DNA of 15,678 bases from an uncultured Clostridia bacterium (GTDB lineage: Bacteria; Bacillota; Clostridia; Christensenellales; Aristaeellaceae): assembly GCA_934621485.1 (NCBI GenBank), contig CAKTUS010000059.1, positions 1-15,678 on the forward strand, given 5' to 3'. Below, piece after piece: positions 1 through 7,422 of this stretch. The position numbers and the translations under genes were made by a program. How positions within the stretch are numbered: position 1 is the stretch's first letter; each line of letters starts with the position of its first letter. The notes below the pieces were generated by a model. The model was not told where the DNA came from, did no database searches, and saw only the letters and a program-made list of their open reading frames with translations.

Positions 1-68
1 TGTACGGCGACAGCCTGACCCTGGACTTTGCCAACCGGCGTTGCTACGATGAGGCCGATTTGAAGTAA
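1..68 (+). CDS. 3' end of an unidentified protein gene
   Basis: Only the last 22 codons are visible, read in the frame beginning at base 3 and ending in TAA at 66-68. The C-terminus contains LTLDFANRRCYDEADLK, with no motif I recognise. The other two forward frames meet TGA within the first 51 bases. A terminator-like hairpin follows 15 nt after the stop, which supports this being a real gene end. No function can be assigned from so short a fragment. Confidence 0.6.
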   Translation, partial: YGDSLTLDFANRRCYDEADLK

Positions 69-83
69 GGCGGGGTGAAAACC

Positions 84-130
84 AAACGGCTCGTTGCCTG
101 TGAGGAGCAGAACACAAGCCGTTTTTTCTT
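84..130 (+). terminator. Intrinsic terminator after the first gene
   Basis: AAACGGCT (84-91) pairs with AGCCGTTT (117-124) around a 25-nt loop. The right arm runs straight into a T-rich tail (TTTCTTT). It lies just downstream of the TAA at 68 and would end the + strand transcript entering from the left. The long loop makes it weaker than a compact hairpin. Confidence 0.6.
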
Positions 131-142
131 TACTCAAAGAGA

Positions 143-187
143 GAAAAATTAACGCCGAAGTCGCTACGACTGTCGGCAACTTTCTTT
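143..187. terminator. Bidirectional terminator between converging genes
   Basis: The stem GCCGAAGTCG (154-163) pairs with CGACT-g-TCGGC (167-177) around a CTA loop, with one bulged base. On the - strand it is followed by GTTAATTTTTCTC, a good U-tract for ending the alpha/beta hydrolase transcript. On the + strand it is followed by AACTTTCTTT. It sits between converging genes, where a two-way terminator is expected. Confidence 0.65.
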
Positions 188-251
188 ATCTGTGTAGTGC
201 TCCTTTGGGGACGTTCGTGAGAGGAAAAGAAACGCTTTCCAGAGACATTCT

Positions 252-947
252 TCACATCTTCTGCTGCAACCAAACCCTGGCAATGGTAGCGTCGCCCTCG
301 CCCAGAAAGGCGTGCTCGCTGCTTTCCGCCACCGTAAGCCCGCAATGGAAGCGGTCGCAAAAGGCTTGGACGGCCTGACGAGATTGCAGGCCGTCCTTTC
401 CGCCGTAGAGCACTTGGGTGGGAATGGTCCAGTTTTCAACAGGATGCTCCCGCACATAACTGTAATCCTTCCAGGACAGGGTGTCGATAGGGGTCAGGAT
501 TTCCTGCCGCTGTTGCAGCTCCTCCTCCGTAACGCCGGACCAGGCCATCATTTTTTGAATCAGCTGCTCCATATCCACAATGGGCGACTGAAACAGCGCC
601 TTTTCAAACGGAAAACCGGCATAGGCATGCAGGCTGAAAAAGGCACCGATGCTACAGCCGAACAGGCGCAAGTGGGGCCAACGCCGGCTGGCCCGCTGGT
701 AGATATCCTCTAAATCGCGCATCCCGGTACAGATATCGCACTTTTCCCGGCGGCCCGCCCGCTCGCCGTGGCATGGCAAATCAAAGCTCAGGGTTTGACA
801 GCCCTTCTTTTGGGCGATAACGGCAAAATCACGCGCATATTCCTTGCGGGACAGCTTGCCATGCGCATAAATGTACACCGTATCGGATTCCTTGCCCCAT
901 ACAAGCGCGGGAATGTTCTTAAAAATCATCGGGTTTGCAGAAATCAC
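252..947 (-). CDS. Alpha/beta hydrolase (serine hydrolase)
   Basis: Predicted 231-residue cytosolic alpha/beta-hydrolase fold enzyme. The nucleophile elbow is GCSIGA (Ser99). The likely acid is Asp185 in YGGKDGL and the catalytic His is His212 in SSEHAFL, so the triad is complete and in the canonical order. HG at 29-30 (YAHGK) fits the oxyanion-hole motif, and DLPCHGER (56-63) matches the usual loop after strand 4. The length is typical of minimal hydrolases such as esterases or acylglycerol lipases; the substrate is unknown. I chose the GTG start at 947 because AGGAGG lies 7 nt upstream. An ATG at 929 is possible, and the open frame extends to 1298 only through non-coding DNA. It is monocistronic, with its own promoter at 1012-1040. 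No signal peptide is seen. Confidence 0.88.
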   Translation of the reverse strand: MISANPMIFKNIPALVWGKESDTVYIYAHGKLSRKEYARDFAVIAQKKGCQTLSFDLPCHGERAGRREKCDICTGMRDLEDIYQRASRRWPHLRLFGCSIGAFFSLHAYAGFPFEKALFQSPIVDMEQLIQKMMAWSGVTEEELQQRQEILTPIDTLSWKDYSYVREHPVENWTIPTQVLYGGKDGLQSRQAVQAFCDRFHCGLTVAESSEHAFLGEGDATIARVWLQQKM

Positions 948-1011
948 GGCGACTCCTCCTGGCATTGCACGGAAAGCCCAAAAGCAGCTGGAAGAAAAAG
1001 GTTCCAGCGTT

Positions 1012-1040
1012 ATCCTACTCAAAACGAAAACATTTGTCAA
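1012..1040 (-). promoter_or_regulatory. Sigma-A promoter of the alpha/beta hydrolase
   Basis: Read on the - strand: -35 TTGACA (1040-1035, perfect), 17-nt spacer, -10 TAGGAT (1017-1012, 4 of 6). It lies about 65-90 nt upstream of the GTG start at 947. The predicted leader contains a small inverted repeat, CTGGAA/TTCCAG (988-1007), whose role is unknown. Confidence 0.75.
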
Positions 1041-1222
1041 CGACTTCCATCTGGGGGGCGGGACAACAGTATTTCCAGGCCGCCGAAAAAGCTGGCCTGG
1101 CGGCGAACTTTTCTGTCGAAAACTCCCTGTCCGCCTGGCAAAGCCGGTCGATACGATGACAGTCATAGGGTCTGCGCCCCCTCTGACAACTCCCTGGAGC
1201 GCTTTTTTCAACTTTCTAAAGA

Positions 1223-1243
1223 AGCGGCGCGAGTATAGGCCGC
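1223..1243 (+). repeat. 21-nt direct repeat, copy 1
   Basis: Exact 21-base match to 1617-1637; the core is GGCGCGAGTATAGGCCGC. It follows a T-rich stretch (GCGCTTTTTTCAACTTTC). The two copies lie 394 bases apart and enclose the intergenic element copy A. Confidence 0.85.
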
Positions 1244-1268
1244 ACAGACTGTCGCCCCCCTGGGAGGC

Positions 1269-1298
1269 ATCGGAGGGCCGCAGCCCTCCGATTTTCAT
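1269..1298 (+). terminator. Terminator-like hairpin at the start of element copy A
   Basis: The perfect 10-bp stem ATCGGAGGGC (1269-1278) / GCCCTCCGAT (1283-1292) has a CGCA tetraloop and a short T-containing tail (TTTCATT). It has intrinsic-terminator shape on the + strand, but no gene lies directly upstream in that direction. A related hairpin with one A.C mismatch occurs at 13303-13326. Confidence 0.55.
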
Positions 1299-1484
1299 TG
1301 CGAATCCGGCGGCGTGTACGTCGGTTTCGGCTGCCTTGCGCAGCAGGGCTCAGAGTGTTGAAAACCCCTGATTGGCCGCCGTCGCCCGGAAGCAGCGCTT
1401 TGCTGGTTCACGGGGAAAGTGCTGCGGCATAAGGCTTAGAGGCTCCGCCCCTAAAACCCCGGCAGGCGGCACTGCCTCCTGCAC
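1269..1484 (+). repeat. Divergent intergenic element, copy A
   Basis: Aligns by eye with 13303-13506 in the same orientation. Near-identical blocks are the hairpin followed by GATTTTCATTGCGAA, a GGCTGCCTTGC-like block, a GGTTC-CGGGAAA block, and GGCTCCGCCCCTAAA followed by CCCCGGCAGG. The first and last blocks are 172 nt apart here and 164 nt apart in copy B. There is no coding content, no terminal inverted repeat and no target-site duplication that I can see. Confidence 0.65.
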
Positions 1485-1580
1485 CTCCGCTTTGTCAGCA
1501 ACCTGTCCTTGCGCAGCAAGGCTCGCTCTTTGCCGCCCGGCGAGCCGCAGGCGAACAGGTAAAGCACGCTTCTCGGCAGA

Positions 1581-1608
1581 AAAGATCGCCGTCTGGCGAG
1601 CTTTTTGG
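1581..1608 (+). terminator. Terminator-like hairpin
   Basis: AAAGATCGCC (1581-1590) pairs with GGCGAGCTTT (1595-1604) around a GTCT loop with one mismatch, then TT and GGAC follow. It has intrinsic-terminator form but ends no visible + strand gene. It sits just before the second copy of the 21-nt repeat. Confidence 0.45.
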
Positions 1609-1616
1609 ACGGCCTG

Positions 1617-1637
1617 AGCGGCGCGAGTATAGGCCGC
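1617..1637 (+). repeat. 21-nt direct repeat, copy 2
   Basis: Exact match to 1223-1243. It also follows a T-rich hairpin tail (GAGCTTTTTGGACGGCCTG), so both copies share the layout of T-tract followed by repeat. Confidence 0.85.
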
Positions 1638-1737
1638 GTTTGTCAATCATACTGGGCAGTCACGCTTGCAATAGAGAATTTCACTCCATCTTTGATGCGT
1701 CGAAAATGCTGTCCACTGCGCATCCGCAGGCCGTTGG

Positions 1738-1766
1738 TTGACTTTTCCCCACCCGGTGCCTATAAT
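1738..1766 (+). promoter_or_regulatory. Sigma-A promoter of the membrane-protein/dap operon
   Basis: -35 TTGACT (1738-1743), 17-nt spacer, -10 TATAAT (1761-1766): 11 of 12 consensus positions. The -10 box overlaps the ATG at 1765, so transcription would begin near 1773 and that ATG would not be in the mRNA. This argues for the downstream ATG at 1807 as the start of the first gene. Confidence 0.8.
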
Positions 1767-1806
1767 GAAAAAGATCGATGCAAAGAGAAGGGCGGTTTGC
1801 AAACGG

Positions 1807-3009
1807 ATGCGCGAACGCAACGGACGAAGAATTTTTTATGGGTTGTTTCTTTTCAGCCTGGTGTTTTCCGCAGTGCTTCTGGCCAGGACGCGCGGCGCCG
1901 GGCTGCATGCATTTCTCTATGAAGACGCTACCGAGCTGTTCAGCGATTTTATCAATAACCTGCATTATCCCACCCATGATGGCGGGCCGTATTTTGACAG
2001 TATTTGGGCCACCTTTCCGCCCTTGGTCTATACGCTGTATTACCTGTGCGACGTGGCGCTGACCCGGGCTGTGTACCCCTTTGAAATTCTGGCCTACACG
2101 GTTATCACCAGCCTGACCTGCATGCTGCTGCTCTATGGGGTGCAGCGGCTGTTTGCCCGGCGCTGCCGCCGTGCTTACCGCTCCGGCGAACCGGCGCTGC
2201 TCAGCCTGTGCCTGCTGCTCAGCGGCGTAATGATTTATACCATTGAGCGGGGCAATTCCGTTTTGAACGTAATGGTCATGCTGCTGCTGGCCTTGGAACT
2301 GCGGGACAGCCGGGAAGCCTGGAAGCGGGAAGCGGCCCTGCTGCTGATTGCCGTGGCGGCCGGCTTCAAGATTTATCCCTGCGTTTTCGGCCTGCTGTAC
2401 GTGTTTGAAAAGCGTTGGAAGGAAACCGTCCGCCTGCTGATATACGGCGTTGCTCTGTTTTTTGTGCCCTTTGCCTGGTTTAGCGGCGCGGAGGGCTTCA
2501 AGCAGTTCCTCTACAACCATCAGGAAATTCAAACCATGGTGCGGGACGACTACCTGACCAGTATTCCCAGCGTGCTGGGCTTTATCGGCGCGGAGGCTGG
2601 CTGGCCGGCTCAGAAGGTATCGCTGCTGAGCAAGGTGCTGTCGCTGCTGGCAGGCGCGGCCATGCTATCGTGCATCTGCCTGGAAAAGCGGCTGTGGCTG
2701 CGTACCCTGCTGATGGTGAGCCTGTTTACCCTGGTGCCCGGCTGGAACGCCGAATACATGGCTGTATACATGATTCTTCCCTTTGTGCTGTGCTATCTGG
2801 ACGCGGGGGAGGAAAAGGCCTTTCCCGTTTATATGGCGCTGTTTGCCTGCGTGTTTATCCTGCTGCCCTTCGGCGCGGATCTGGGATGGCATAAGCAGAC
2901 GTCCTGGAATATGCTGGTCAGCTTCGGCGCGATTTATGGGCTTACCCTGATGGGAATGGCGGACACCGTCGTCGCCTTTGCCCGCCGCCGGGCAGTGGCA
3001 AAAGCCTGA
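1807..3009 (+). CDS. Polytopic membrane glycosyltransferase, GT87/DUF2029-type
   Basis: Predicted 400-residue integral membrane protein with about ten hydrophobic segments (first at 9-26, last near 365-390). It resembles the DUF2029/GT87 family of GT-C glycosyltransferases, which use polyprenyl-phosphate sugars on the outer face of the membrane; mycobacterial PimE is the model. Diagnostic features are an acidic first loop (YEDATELFSDF, Asp40 and Asp47; GT-C enzymes use an Asp here), ERGNSV at 147-152 and GFKIYP at 186-191. Donor and acceptor are unknown. The ATG at 1765 (414 residues) is the longer alternative, but it lies inside the predicted -10 box. ATG 1807 has only a distant AGAAGG-type site. 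It is the first gene of the operon, 13 nt before the next. The GT87 call is by motif recognition only. Confidence 0.8.
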   Translation: MRERNGRRIFYGLFLFSLVFSAVLLARTRGAGLHAFLYEDATELFSDFINNLHYPTHDGGPYFDSIWATFPPLVYTLYYLCDVALTRAVYPFEILAYTVITSLTCMLLLYGVQRLFARRCRRAYRSGEPALLSLCLLLSGVMIYTIERGNSVLNVMVMLLLALELRDSREAWKREAALLLIAVAAGFKIYPCVFGLLYVFEKRWKETVRLLIYGVALFFVPFAWFSGAEGFKQFLYNHQEIQTMVRDDYLTSIPSVLGFIGAEAGWPAQKVSLLSKVLSLLAGAAMLSCICLEKRLWLRTLLMVSLFTLVPGWNAEYMAVYMILPFVLCYLDAGEEKAFPVYMALFACVFILLPFGADLGWHKQTSWNMLVSFGAIYGLTLMGMADTVVAFARRRAVAKA

Positions 3010-3022
3010 GGGGAGGAAAGCC

Positions 3023-4879
3023 ATGAAACGCAGCAAACGGCTCCAGATGTTGTGGGTGGCGTTGTGCATCGCAGCGGGCATTTTCAGCGCCAAGTCTTTC
3101 GTCATCAATCCTGAGCGCTTTGTAGGCAAGGGCCCTGCGCCGGCTGATTCCACCGATCTGGTGTGGACCTTTGTTTCGCTGTGCCTGACAGCTCTGAATC
3201 TGGACGTTTATGTGCGCCGCCGCCTGCGGCCCGGCGTCGGCCAATGGCTGTTTGGGCTTTTCTTCGGCGTGGCCAATTATTTTGGAACCACAATGTTTGC
3301 CTTTGACTCCTGGCTGTTTGTAGGCAATCTGATTTCCGTGTATACGGTGGCGCTCAAATGCCTGGGCCAGGGCCTGGCCATGGTGGCCGCCCTGACCTGG
3401 ATAGCCGGATGGCTGCGCTCTCCCCTGCCTGTTTTGGAGCCGCTGGAAACCCGGAGCCTGCTTCAGCGCCTGCGGGCTTTCTATGCCAGCCATACGACGG
3501 CGGCTCTGATGCTGCTGCTGGCCCTGTGCTGGCTTCCCTTTCCGGTCATCTTTTATCCCGGCGTGGTAATTTCCGATATGGCCTGGATGTTTGAGCAGGC
3601 GGAGGGCCTGACCCAAATGACCACCTGGCACAGCGTGTTCACCACCTGGGTATTCGCTCTTTGCGTACATTTCGGACGGCTGTTTCACAGCGACAACCTG
3701 GGCTGCCTGGTATATATGCTGCTGCAAACGGCTTTGCTGTGCTATGCCGTGGCCCGTTCCCTGGGCCTGATGCGTCAGCTGGGAGCCAACCGCCGCTGGC
3801 AGCTGGCAGGCGTCGCCTTTTTTACGCTGACTCCCATTTGGGGCGCGTATTGCATCATGCTGGGCAAGGACACCCTGTTCACGGCCACGTCGCTCCTGTG
3901 GCTGGTGCAAACGGTGGAATGGTACCGTCGGCGCCGCGCCTACGGCTTTTGGCGCTATGCGGCCTATGGCGTCACGGCGCTGCTGCTGTGCCTGTGGCGC
4001 AATAACGGGCTGTACCTGGTGCTGCCCTGCCTGGCCGTGTTTGCGGCGCTGCTGGCCCGCGGATGGGACCGGCTGCGCATGAGCGGCGTTGCCGCCGCCG
4101 TGCTTGCAGTGATGCTGCTGTTTGACCATGTGCTGATTCCCGCCCTTGGCATTGTGGATAATCGGGCTTCCGGCGTGTATTCCAACCTGTTTCAGCAGGT
4201 GGCGCGCGTGGTGCGCTATCAGAAGGATAACCTGACCCAGGAGCAGCGAGACGGCATCGACGCGGTGCTGGATTTGGACGCCATCGGCACTTTGTATGAG
4301 CCCTGGATCAGCGACCCGGTCAAGTACACCTACCGCCAGTTTGGCCAGGGAGCTCAGGTGGAAAAGGAAGCGCTGAAGGGCTTTCTGGACACCTGGCTGT
4401 CCATGCTGCCGGACTACTGGGATTTCTTTTTGGAGTCCTTTGTGGCTAACAACCGGGGGTATTACGCCTTCATTCCCCGCTACACAGGCATCACCTACAG
4501 CCAACAGGCAGGCAGGCGCTTTTTCTTCGGCACCTACACCATCGAGGGCGAGGGCCAGCTGCACTCCACCCATCCCGCTTTTTTAAGCGGCCTTCGGGAT
4601 AAGCTGCAAAGCCTGTGCGAGCGTTGGGATACCATTCCCATGCTGCAGGTGCTGCTCAACTGCGCCGCTTATACCTGGCTGCTGGTAGGCGCGGCCCTGT
4701 CCTGCCTGCGCAAAAAGCGCTGGCGGGAGGCGGCGCTGTTCATGCCGGCGCTGATGTGCTTTGTCACCTGCCTGTTGTCCCCGGTGGACGATTACTTCCG
4801 CTATTACCTGCCCATTGCAGCCATGACGCCGCTGCTTTTGTGCCTGATGCGTCATCCGCCCCGGGAGGTGAAGCCGTGA
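3023..4879 (+). CDS. DUF6020-like polytopic membrane protein, probable GT-C-fold glycosyltransferase
   Basis: Predicted 618-residue membrane protein with many hydrophobic segments and one large extracytoplasmic region at about 395-515. The segment FYPGVVISDMAWMFEQAEG (177-195), followed by TTWHSVFTTW, matches the YPG...D...Q......H pattern of DUF6020 and related GT-C-like proteins. The later NLFQQVARVVRYQKDNLT and ISDPVKYTYRQF segments also fit that family. The function of DUF6020 proteins is not established; transfer of a sugar or another lipid-linked group outside the membrane is the likely role. The start ATG has GGGGAGGAAAG just upstream. It lies 13 nt after the GT87-type gene, and its last codons overlap the next start in a GTGA junction, so the three membrane proteins are co-translated. 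Confidence 0.78.
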   Translation: MKRSKRLQMLWVALCIAAGIFSAKSFVINPERFVGKGPAPADSTDLVWTFVSLCLTALNLDVYVRRRLRPGVGQWLFGLFFGVANYFGTTMFAFDSWLFVGNLISVYTVALKCLGQGLAMVAALTWIAGWLRSPLPVLEPLETRSLLQRLRAFYASHTTAALMLLLALCWLPFPVIFYPGVVISDMAWMFEQAEGLTQMTTWHSVFTTWVFALCVHFGRLFHSDNLGCLVYMLLQTALLCYAVARSLGLMRQLGANRRWQLAGVAFFTLTPIWGAYCIMLGKDTLFTATSLLWLVQTVEWYRRRRAYGFWRYAAYGVTALLLCLWRNNGLYLVLPCLAVFAALLARGWDRLRMSGVAAAVLAVMLLFDHVLIPALGIVDNRASGVYSNLFQQVARVVRYQKDNLTQEQRDGIDAVLDLDAIGTLYEPWISDPVKYTYRQFGQGAQVEKEALKGFLDTWLSMLPDYWDFFLESFVANNRGYYAFIPRYTGITYSQQAGRRFFFGTYTIEGEGQLHSTHPAFLSGLRDKLQSLCERWDTIPMLQVLLNCAAYTWLLVGAALSCLRKKRWREAALFMPALMCFVTCLLSPVDDYFRYYLPIAAMTPLLLCLMRHPPREVKP

Positions 4880-6540
4880 ACGCCTTTTTATCGCGGCAAG
4901 GGAAAGCCGCCGGGTGGCCGGTCCGGGCGGGCCTTTGGGCCAGCGCGCTGTGCCTTACCCTGTCGCTGTGTACCTGGGGCAGCATGCGGCAATTGGAAAT
5001 TTGCGCTCTGGGTGCGGCGGCGTGCCTGGGGTGGCTGTTTGGGAAAGGACGGCTGGCCGAGCGCCTGCTGGCGCTGTGCAGCCTGCCTTCGGCCATCGCG
5101 GCGGGCGTTTCCGCCCTGAGCATCTGGCCCCTGCTTTCCTGGACCCAGCCGAAGCGCTACACCCTGGTACGCTGGTTTGTGGGGGAGCGGCTGGCGCAGC
5201 CCCAATGGGCCCAGGCCCTGTGCGTTATCATCGGCCTGATGCTGATTCCCGCGCTGTACGTTTATCTGTGCGGGTTTTTTGGCTGGCTGGGCCATGCCCT
5301 GGGCCGGGTGATAGGCCGCATGACCCGGGGCGACCGCGTTTTGGGAGCCGTGGGCCTGGCGCTGTGTACGGTGCTGATCGTGTCGCTGTTTTTGCAGTCC
5401 AACGCCTTTTACGGCGCACCGGTAGACGGCGACTCCATCGATATTCTGTATACGAGCGATTCCGGCTATCTGTACCAGCAAAATGTGTATATTCACATTG
5501 ACGCCGGGGAAAACGATATTCGTCAGCCGCTGTTCGGGGTGTTTTCACTGCCGCTGAGCGCGCCGCTATGGCAGCTGTCCCGGCTGTTGCCTTACCCGGC
5601 CTATCCGCTGATGATGGCGGTAATGCAGGGGGCGCTGCTGCTGGTGTGCATTGCGCTGCTTTCCCAGCTGCTGGGCCTGACAGGGGCGGCCCGCCGGGCG
5701 CTGGCGTTTTGCACGGCGGCGCTGTACCCCACGCTGCTGTTTACGCTAATGCAGGAGCAGTATGTATTTGAAATGCTGTGGCTGCTGCTGCTGGTGGACG
5801 CTCATCTCAGCGGCGGCGATGGCCGGGACTGGTTGTTTTGCGCCGCGGCGGGCAGCATGCTCACCAGCGCCGCCTTCTGGCCCCTGTGCGCGGACTGGAA
5901 AGACGCTCGGGAAACGGTGCGCCAGCTGGCGCGGGCGCTTGGAGCGTTTGTGGCCATGTGGTTTGTATTCGGACGCTTTGGGGGGCTGCTCAACGTGACC
6001 GGATCTCTGCGCTGGCTGCTGGATAACTTTGTGCGGGCCGACGGCCCCGCCGAAGTGCCTTTGACGCTGCTCGATAAGCTGAGGCAGTACAGCTGGTTTG
6101 TGCGTTCCTGCTTCGCAGCCCCTGAAACGGTGCTGGAAAGCGCCCGGCACGGTTATGTCACCTGGCAGCAGGCGGCGGTAACGGGCTTCAGTGCCGCAGG
6201 CATTGTCCTTTTTGGGCTGTCTGCCGCCGGCTTCTGGCTGAATCGCCGGCAGCGCCTGGCTCAAATTGCCGGCGCGTGGGCGCTGTTTTCCCTGGTGCTG
6301 CTGGGCGTGGTAGGCTACGGCGCCAAGGAAAACGGCATGGTGCTGTACACCCTGTACTTTGGCTGGGCTTTTGTGAGCCTGCTGGTACTGGGGCTGAAAA
6401 AGCTGTTTTCCCCCCGCGTGTGCGCCGTGCTGCTGGCTGCGGCCGGCGTGACGCTGCTGCTGCTGAACCTGCCCGCCATGGCCGAGCTGTGCCGCTTTGC
6501 CATTGAAAACTACCCTGTGGCGGTTATCCGGGTATCCTGA
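4876..6540 (+). CDS. Polytopic membrane protein, GT-C-like, function unknown
   Basis: Predicted 554-residue integral membrane protein, rich in Leu/Ala/Trp, with roughly a dozen hydrophobic stretches. One extracytoplasmic loop at about 180-225 carries TSDSGYLYQQN and ENDIRQPLFG. Acidic loop residues followed by an N-D-I-R-x-P-L-F segment are typical of PMT-like GT-C membrane transferases, so I read it as a possible glycosyltransferase or a partner of the two upstream proteins. The specific family is not recognised. The start is GTG at 4876, overlapping the upstream TGA by 4 nt, with GGAGGTGAAGCC directly before it. An open frame extends upstream to 4615, but only inside the preceding gene in another frame. 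dapF follows after 19 nt. Confidence 0.75.
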   Translation: MNAFLSRQGKAAGWPVRAGLWASALCLTLSLCTWGSMRQLEICALGAAACLGWLFGKGRLAERLLALCSLPSAIAAGVSALSIWPLLSWTQPKRYTLVRWFVGERLAQPQWAQALCVIIGLMLIPALYVYLCGFFGWLGHALGRVIGRMTRGDRVLGAVGLALCTVLIVSLFLQSNAFYGAPVDGDSIDILYTSDSGYLYQQNVYIHIDAGENDIRQPLFGVFSLPLSAPLWQLSRLLPYPAYPLMMAVMQGALLLVCIALLSQLLGLTGAARRALAFCTAALYPTLLFTLMQEQYVFEMLWLLLLVDAHLSGGDGRDWLFCAAAGSMLTSAAFWPLCADWKDARETVRQLARALGAFVAMWFVFGRFGGLLNVTGSLRWLLDNFVRADGPAEVPLTLLDKLRQYSWFVRSCFAAPETVLESARHGYVTWQQAAVTGFSAAGIVLFGLSAAGFWLNRRQRLAQIAGAWALFSLVLLGVVGYGAKENGMVLYTLYFGWAFVSLLVLGLKKLFSPRVCAVLLAAAGVTLLLLNLPAMAELCRFAIENYPVAVIRVS

Positions 6541-6559
6541 CCAAACTGGAGGTGTTCCC

Positions 6560-7399
6560 ATGCGTTTTACCAAAATGGAAGGCTGCGGAAACGATTATGT
6601 ATACATCAACGGCTTTGAATTCCCGGTGGACGACCCGGCGGCTCTGAGCGTGCGAATGAGCCGCTATCACTTCGGCTGCGGCTCCGACGGGCTGATTTTG
6701 ATTCTGCCCAGCGCCGTGGCCGACGCCCGTATGCAGATGTTCAACAACGACGGCTCGGAAAGCGCCATGTGCGGCAATGGCATCCGCTGCGTGGCGGCCT
6801 ATTGCCACGACCGGGGTCTGGTTCCCAAGACGGAAATGACCATTGAAACCGGCGCGGGCGTCAAAACCCTGCGCCTGACCCTGCGGCCGGACGGAACCAC
6901 CCAAAGCGTGCGGGTGGATATGGGCGAACCCATCCTGAACGGCCTGGACATTCCCAGCACGGTGAACGCCTGCCCGGTGGTGGGCTACCCCATGACGGTG
7001 GACGGCGTTTCCTACGCTATGACGCTGGTCAGCATGGGCAACCCACACGGCGTGTGCTTTGTGGAAAACCCGGATACAGCCCCCGTCGCCGCCCACGGTC
7101 CCCTGCTGGAGCGCCACTCGGATTTTCCTCAAAAGGCCAACATCGAGTTTGTGCAGGTGGTGGACCGGGGCCATATTCGGCTGCGGGTGTGGGAACGGGG
7201 CACCGGCGAAACCCTGGCCTGCGGTACCGGCGCCTGCGCCAGCGTGGCGGCCTGCGTGCTCAACGGCCTTTGCGACCGTCAGGTGCAGGTGAGCCTGCCC
7301 GGCGGCGAGTTATCCGTTGTGTGGGAGGAAAGCGACAATCATATTTACCTGACCGGCCCGGCCACCTTTGTTTACGACGGCCAGTGGCTCCAGGACTGA
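6560..7399 (+). CDS. dapF: Diaminopimelate epimerase
   Basis: Interconverts LL-2,6-diaminopimelate and meso-diaminopimelate in the cytosol, without a cofactor, by a two-cysteine acid/base mechanism. The 279-residue length is normal. Both catalytic cysteines are present in their signature motifs: Cys71 in SAMCGNGIRC and Cys221 in GETLACGTGA. The N-terminal FTKMEGCGNDYVY and the NNDGSE segment (62-67) are also characteristic. The start ATG has CTGGAGGTGTTCCC upstream. It is co-directional with the membrane genes (19-nt gap) and with dapL (23-nt gap). With DapL it forms the last two steps of meso-DAP synthesis by the aminotransferase route. No lysine riboswitch is seen before it; expression probably comes from the operon promoter at 1738. 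Confidence 0.97.
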   Translation: MRFTKMEGCGNDYVYINGFEFPVDDPAALSVRMSRYHFGCGSDGLILILPSAVADARMQMFNNDGSESAMCGNGIRCVAAYCHDRGLVPKTEMTIETGAGVKTLRLTLRPDGTTQSVRVDMGEPILNGLDIPSTVNACPVVGYPMTVDGVSYAMTLVSMGNPHGVCFVENPDTAPVAAHGPLLERHSDFPQKANIEFVQVVDRGHIRLRVWERGTGETLACGTGACASVAACVLNGLCDRQVQVSLPGGELSVVWEESDNHIYLTGPATFVYDGQWLQD

Positions 7400-7422
7400 A
7401 ACGCAGAAAGGATGAACCCGCC

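Larger units (their letters stand above)
1041..1737. other. Long non-coding intergenic region
   Basis: About 700 bases between two divergent promoters with no gene I can support. Open frames here have no ribosome binding site, no recognisable protein features, and overlap hairpins and repeats. It contains an inverted repeat CCAGGCC/GGCCTGG (1075-1081 and 1094-1100), a 21-nt direct repeat, the divergent intergenic element copy A, and two terminator-like hairpins, all listed separately. I see no riboswitch, tRNA or known small RNA. Confidence 0.6.

Noticed and set aside
948..1298. N-terminal extension of the alpha/beta hydrolase up to 1298
   Set aside because: The extension translates promoter and repeat DNA, the TTGACA promoter would lie inside it, and the GTG at 947 has an ideal AGGAGG site.
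1350..1646. Small open frames (81-98 codons) on both strands within the intergenic region
   Set aside because: They overlap the repeated element and terminator-like hairpins, lack ribosome binding sites and look like translated repeats.
2942..4573. 543-codon open frame on the - strand opposite the DUF6020-like gene
   Set aside because: Gln/His/Gly/Pro-rich composition is typical of an antisense shadow of a Leu-rich membrane protein gene. It has no ribosome binding site and no recognisable domain.
4615..4875. Upstream extension of the third membrane protein
   Set aside because: It lies wholly inside the preceding gene in another frame. The GTG at 4876 has a strong ribosome binding site and the usual 4-nt overlap.
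6541..6559. Lysine riboswitch or separate promoter before dapF
   Set aside because: The gap to the upstream gene is only 19 nt and holds just a ribosome binding site.
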